Source of the DNA: Hymenoscyphus infarciens
Taxonomy: Eukaryota; Ascomycota; Leotiomycetes; Helotiales; Helotiaceae
Assembly (NCBI GenBank): GCA_001414345.1
Contig: LLCB01000084.1
Coordinates: forward strand, 1 to 64,000
Reading direction: 5' to 3'
Length of the DNA stretch: 64,000 bases
The position numbers and the translations under genes were made by a program. Every line of letters begins with the position of its first letter. Within the stretch, counting starts at the first letter, position 1. Shown one piece after another: positions 59,469 to 64,000 of this stretch. The notes below the pieces were generated by a model that searched no databases, was not told the DNA's origin, and was given only the letters and a program-made list of their open reading frames with translations.

Positions 59469-60914
59469 CTAACAAAGCAATATTGCACTATCTAAAGGAG
59501 CTCCTCCTCGAGACACCGGTTCCATCGTACGTCTTACTTTCCTCACTCTGGGATCAATGGACCCCAAGCGCAGCATATCAATGTGTCGCTCTTCCCATTT
59601 GCGTTTTCTGGCAAGTCGAACCATGTAATCTCGTACCTTTCCCTCCCATAATTTATTCTCGTGGTAAAATTTCTATTCATCTTCGTCTGAATAGCTGCCG
59701 ACAAAAGTCAAGCCTTCGAAGAAGACCTGGCTCAATGGATATGAACCAGCGAATTCCCGATCGATGATCCCGGAAATCCGACCATATTTAACCATGATAT
59801 TTCTTCTGTGTTTGTCGCCGTGAATGAGTACAAAAGGTTCATCAATGAGTTCGGCATCGGAAAGCTGTTTTGCCAACTTTCGACTATGGCTCTTTAGGCA
59901 GGTGCCATTCCAGGTTTCGATTTCATTGGTTTTGGTGTAATAAAAGATCTCTTTAACATAACATCCCAAGAAATAATCCTTCGTGGTGTTGTAAGGCCCG
60001 ACATGGTAGAAATCTTTGGAACGAAAGTTCTCCCGGCCATCATTTGTTGGCGCGTATCTGAATTCATTGTCAGAATGAGGGGTGCCCGCAATTGTGTAGC
60101 TGAACTCGTCACCCTTCCCAGATTTTAGATCGTCGGAATTATTACGGAAGCCCGCTATCATCATCAACCGAACTTCAGCGAGATCGAGGAGGATATCGGC
60201 GAGTTGTTGTGCTTAGCTTTCTTTTTCCGTCTCGCTGAAGTTCAGCCAAATAGCTTCGAGCGGGAAGCCTTCTATGAATTTCTCCACGATGAACGATGGT
60301 TTTGGGTCATTCGTGGCTTTATAATCATAGACCACTGGGACTGGAATGTGAGGAAGGATTTTCGATACCAATCTACCTACGACTTGCTACCTCGTTTTCG
60401 ATTCGATTTGAGAGGAGCCGGGAGTTGTCCTCGCACGGAATACGAACAATGACCTTGTTAGTCTTGGGTGGTTGAACGCTAGGGATTCTGTCAGTAACTG
60501 GGAGCTCTCTTTCCGTCTATAAACTTACTTCATCTTCCTAAGCCGCCGCTTCAACGACGTAGACTGAGTTGAAACCGCCCTCGGCAATTTTCCCAATCTT
60601 GGCAGCTGTGAGTATCTCATATAGATCATGGTTTGCTGAACAACGATCGTGGGTTTCTTCCGTTGATTTGAAAGCGCGCTTCTCACCTAGGGCCTGTTTG
60701 GAAGATTCAACGAACGAAGGTGATAATGTGGTAGCATTAACAAAGGGGGAGCTGTTGTTGGTTTGCTATCTTGGGCGCTTGTATGGGCAGATGACCTATT
60801 GCCATCCACAGAGGAAGTGGCTATTTTTCTGAAGCTGTCATGTGGCGGCGCTGACGAAGTTGGTTGTGGTAACATTTTAGCGAGTCTCTGTGGTTGTGGT
60901 TGATAACTTGTCAT
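59469..60914 (-). pseudogene. Phosphotransferase (APH/choline-kinase fold) pseudogene
   Basis: Read on the minus strand, pieces occur in family order: ILTAAKIGKIAEGGFNSVYV (nucleotide loop), then after a GTAAGT intron VIVRIPCEDNSRLLSNRIE, NEVAS, a frame change into VGRLVSKILPHIPVPVVYDY, then FIVEKFIEGFPLEAIWLN, a TAA at about 60,214, LADILLDLAEVRLMMIAGF, the catalytic loop FVLIHGDKHRRNIMV, GRISGIIDREFAGSYP, DEDE, TAG at 59673-59675, and a tail KFYHENKLWEGKVRDYM closing at 59469-59471. Active members have HGD(L)H..N and IIDWEFA; here Leu is Lys and Trp is Arg. At least three breaks show it is dead. The 5' limit (an ATG at 60914 in another frame) is uncertain. Members phosphorylate small molecules; many fungal ones are uncharacterised. 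Confidence 0.75.
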
Positions 60915-63656
60915 TGAAGCTCTGTAGTAGATTGAAAGAGACTTAAGGTGTATATATGCAAGTTGGATTTCTCTTTAAAACTTGGACTCATTGTCAGGAC
61001 CCTTTTACCTACCCGTTAGGCTATTGTTGACAAGTCAGAGCTGGGGTGACTGGGTGTAAACAACTCGCAACATACATTTGTTCACCTTGAATTTGTAAGT
61101 TTCGTAGTTCAACTGAAGCTATACAAGTTTAACTTCACCAAGAGAATGATATAGTTAGAAGTGACACCCCCTTACGAAAAGGGCTTATACAAGGGGGGGG
61201 GGGGGGGGCTACTTTCTGGGTGACATTTTGGTCCCCCACTTCACAGATTCCTTCAATATGATTACACTCCATAGTGGTAAACTCTAGGTGCTTAGCTAGA
61301 ATTTTTTGTTAGAGAGAATAGTTCATCATCAGGAGTTGCTATCTTTCTATAACTAAAGTGAAATTTTCCTCTAAGGAGGAAAGACTTACAAAAAGGATGT
61401 TTTGGAAGACTTGGATTGTCAAGAATCATAGTTGTATAGGTTATACTTTTATAGTAATAAAAGAGTCTAGTTTGCTAAACTGCTTCTGACTAACAGTTCA
61501 AATTAAAACTCTTGAATAGATCTTTGAGTCAGAGCTGGAAGGGGAAAAGGAGCGTGAGTTTGCTGGTTCAGAGTCATTTAAAATAGGGCTGTTCAGAGAT
61601 GACGGTATATTTCACATTTCAGGCAAATCAAGGTCAAGAAAATTATGACTGATGAAGTTCTTCCGTAATAACATCCGCACGAAAACTGAGTTGTAAAGAT
61701 GGGCCTGTGAGTACTTCACAGAATTTCGTTTCTGTGACGAGCTTTGCAGACACCATCATAAAGGCGATCGAAACTTGTGCCTTTACCATGTTCACTAGAA
61801 AGTCTCTTCAGGACACTCCTCCATGACCTATTGAGACTATGTCCTGAATTGATATCGATGGCATTACCCGATGAATAGAACATGGTAAATTTGATGCCAT
61901 GACACATTGAAACTGACCTTCACCTTAATACGAAAAAAGTCATGGAAGCATTCAGCAGAATCAAAAATCGAAGTTTATATGAAAGATACCGTTTCTGTCG
62001 ATGGCCTAGATGAATTTGAAGAAACTCACCATTACGAGTAGAAAGCTTTTATTGAGATTCCCACAAGTTGGACTACTGCATCGCCGAGTGAGGTCAAATC
62101 TTGCGTTTCTAGTAGGGGATAAAATGCATTTCTCCTTGGATTTCCCAAATACTGAAGAACTTGACCAGACGAAGAATGACATGAGCATTTACACCGGCAA
62201 CAAACTCCCGACTCTCCCCCCTAGAGAGTCTGAATCCTGGTGAGGAAAATCATCGAAAAAGGAAACGGGATCTTTCTCTAGGTAGCCTTGGTACTGAGGT
62301 CCCTCCGAGAGCTCATAGATGATGGCTGTGATCTTATGACACGTCAAGGAAGACTAGACCACTACCCTCAGAATTAGAGGACTTGTTCATTCACCTTCTT
62401 ATGTCGTTGGAAAAATCCTCTCGTATGAAGACATATCAGCTGTTTGCAATTGCTTTGGTAGTTGACACGAAACTCAGCGTACCCACACTAGTATACTCCT
62501 TTCTGAATGACTTTGTAAAAGACCCAGCTTTTGCACTTAGTATTGTGTTTCCCTATTTCTATTGACTCTCCTATGAAGAAAAAGAAAAGCCATAAATCGG
62601 TCCGGCTGGAAAAGAGTTAAGGATTGTAGTCATATTCACATGTTTTTGTTAGGTATATTATTTTTGAAACGCGTTCAGCATTTCCATGGCGCTAGCTCAT
62701 GTCTATTTTCAAGATATTTATAGCTTACTATAGCCCTTTTACTGACAAGATTACTCTAAATATATATCTGATTGAAAAAAACCATTGAGAAGCGGTAGGC
62801 TATGGCAAAAGAAATCCAGTGGGATTGGTTCGCTATAGTATTTTACTGCTATGGACAAAATCTATTGCCACTCCAGTTTGAAATACATGACTTAAACTCT
62901 TCATTGATTCGCTTTCTCATATAGTCTCCACTAACTTCCTCCGCAGGTTGACACTGGCGACGAAGACTATTCAAGCGAGGTCTCTGTGTTTACAACACTT
63001 CCACGTATGAAGGCCATGTCTTGTTTCTTTCAATAAATCATAGAACTAACATGTATGAAAGACCAAGTAAAAGCCAAACCCTGAACTTAGCATGTCCCTG
63101 AGTTGAAGATTAAAGTAATCTTCTTCAGTTAAAATGTGGTAACCGGAGGCATTCACTTCCACATTGCCAGGCGCCTGAAATCTACCTTGAACTTCTCTAG
63201 ACTATGACTCAAAGAACCTTCTAGACATTTGCATGTGTTTTTGCCCTAGCTAAGCACACATAATAAGGCTGCCACTAAGCCTGAAAAGGAAATCGTCTTG
63301 ACGCGTTCTGCTGGTGAAAGAGGACTGGTTGCTCCATCAACAGTAGTATACTTGCACCCCTCCTCCTACAAAAGCCCCGTGAATTGTGATCAGAGGGTAT
63401 GTAGGTGTTGGTTTGACGACCTGCTTACAGGGGTATCTCAGGTATAAAGATCTTCTGTTACCACACTGGAACCCTTTCTTGTTTCCTACTAACATTAACA
63501 TTTCAGGCTTGTGTGACTACAACACAACATAGACAAGAGCATTCCATCAACACCATCTTTAGACTAAAGGCAAGTTACTCAACCCACACCTTGAGTCATT
63601 ATTTCTAACAAGTGATAGTCAAGAGCAGCAAGTCTGTACAACATATATCAAGAATT
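60915..63656. other. Intergenic, no supported gene
   Basis: A run of 16 G residues lies at 61193-61208. Frames of 60-77 codons on both strands (for example 61907-61716 minus, 62010-62243 plus, 62383-62565 plus) lack family motifs; several adjacent pieces may be remains of one decayed gene. A TATA-like GGTATAAAGA at about 63,440 precedes the last gene by 215 bases. Confidence 0.45.
61193..61208 (+). repeat. G homopolymer, 16 nt
   Basis: An uninterrupted G run following GGGCTTATACAA; potential G-quadruplex and a hotspot for length error. Confidence 0.9.
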
Positions 63657-64000
63657 ATGCCACCCCAGCCCCGCACCACCGTGTCTCTTGGAGACATCAT
63701 TGACAAAGCCATGCCGGAGAAGAAAGCAACAACTAGTCCCTTTGAGGTCCCCGTCGACTATGTTCCAGACCGCAAGAACAGCGTCACCAGCAGCAATACC
63801 CTGGATTCAGGTGCCAAGTTTATCCCGAGCTTTCAACGACCAAAGGAGGAAGCCCAATTTGGACCACGTGTAAAGCGAGGTGATGGAACCCACCAAGCTA
63901 TTACTGTCTCGGATGGTGGCAAGACTATCAAGGCTGAAGTTAACTTCAAGGTATGCAAGTTCTTTCATCGTCCACGTCCTCGAAACTATCAAGAGGATCT
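63657..64000 (+). CDS. Partial hypothetical gene running off the window
   Basis: The ATG at 63657 opens MPPQPRTTVSLGDIIDKAMP and the frame is open to the window end. After 98 codons, AAG is followed by GTATGC at 63951, a good donor, so the first exon probably ends at 63950. The sequence is hydrophilic with no signal peptide (SGAKFIPSFQRPKEEAQFGP, then VKRGDGTHQAITVSDGGKTI) and I recognise no family. A leader with ACAACACAACATAGACAAGA and a TATA-like element at about 63,440 support a real promoter. Confidence 0.55.
   Translation, partial: MPPQPRTTVSLGDIIDKAMPEKKATTSPFEVPVDYVPDRKNSVTSSNTLDSGAKFIPSFQRPKEEAQFGPRVKRGDGTHQAITVSDGGKTIKAEVNFKVCKFFHRPRPRNYQED

Overview
The window looks like nuclear DNA of a filamentous ascomycete. 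Evidence: short spliceosomal introns (mostly about 47-150 nt, GT..AG with one probable GC..AG), secreted plant-polymer and protein-degrading enzymes, and long AT-rich tracts in which transposon copies carry dense C-to-T/G-to-A decay, the footprint of repeat-induced point mutation (RIP). The enzyme set (pectin lyase, GH64 glucanase, subtilisin, fungal APH/DUF7730/BTB families) would suit a plant-associated leotiomycete such as the Sclerotiniaceae; that placement is inference.

Layout. Bases 1 to about 19,520 are one gene-free, RIP-mutated repeat block. It contains (i) a 3.8-kb element with about 190-bp terminal inverted repeats that end in near-perfect palindromes and enclose a palindromic satellite, (ii) an LTR element at 6950-10593 with 311-bp LTRs and target duplication ATATC, no recognisable polyprotein, and a polypurine tract placing it on the minus strand, and (iii) a Ty1/Copia element at 11564-18364 on the minus strand with 190-bp LTRs and target duplication CTTAT, nested inside an older inverted-repeat element. 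A less mutated island lies at about 1.49-1.99 kb.

From about 19.5 kb the composition becomes ordinary and genes appear: GH64 beta-1,3-glucanase-like (+), a secreted beta-propeller protein (-), a Wss1-type DNA-protein-crosslink metalloprotease (-), a six-exon calmodulin-like protein (+), a damaged BTB/POZ gene with a second orphan BTB tail, a secreted subtilisin (-), a Myb/SANT-like acidic protein (-), a GNAT acetyltransferase (+), a zinc alcohol dehydrogenase (+), a ZIP metal transporter (+), a secreted pectin lyase (+), a DUF7730-like relic (+), an M35-like metalloprotease with its HExxH motif split by a GC-AG intron (-), a lysine-tailed hypothetical protein (+), an aminoglycoside-phosphotransferase-fold pseudogene (-), and a 5' partial gene at the right edge.

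The genes do not form an obvious biosynthetic cluster. The shared theme is extracellular attack on plant or fungal wall polymers and proteins (GH64, pectin lyase, subtilisin, M35-like). A second theme is decay: at least four loci carry isolated nonsense codons or frameshifts, most explainable by G:C-to-A:T changes, in a gene neighbourhood next to a large RIP block and dotted with small AT-rich inserts and miniature inverted-repeat elements.
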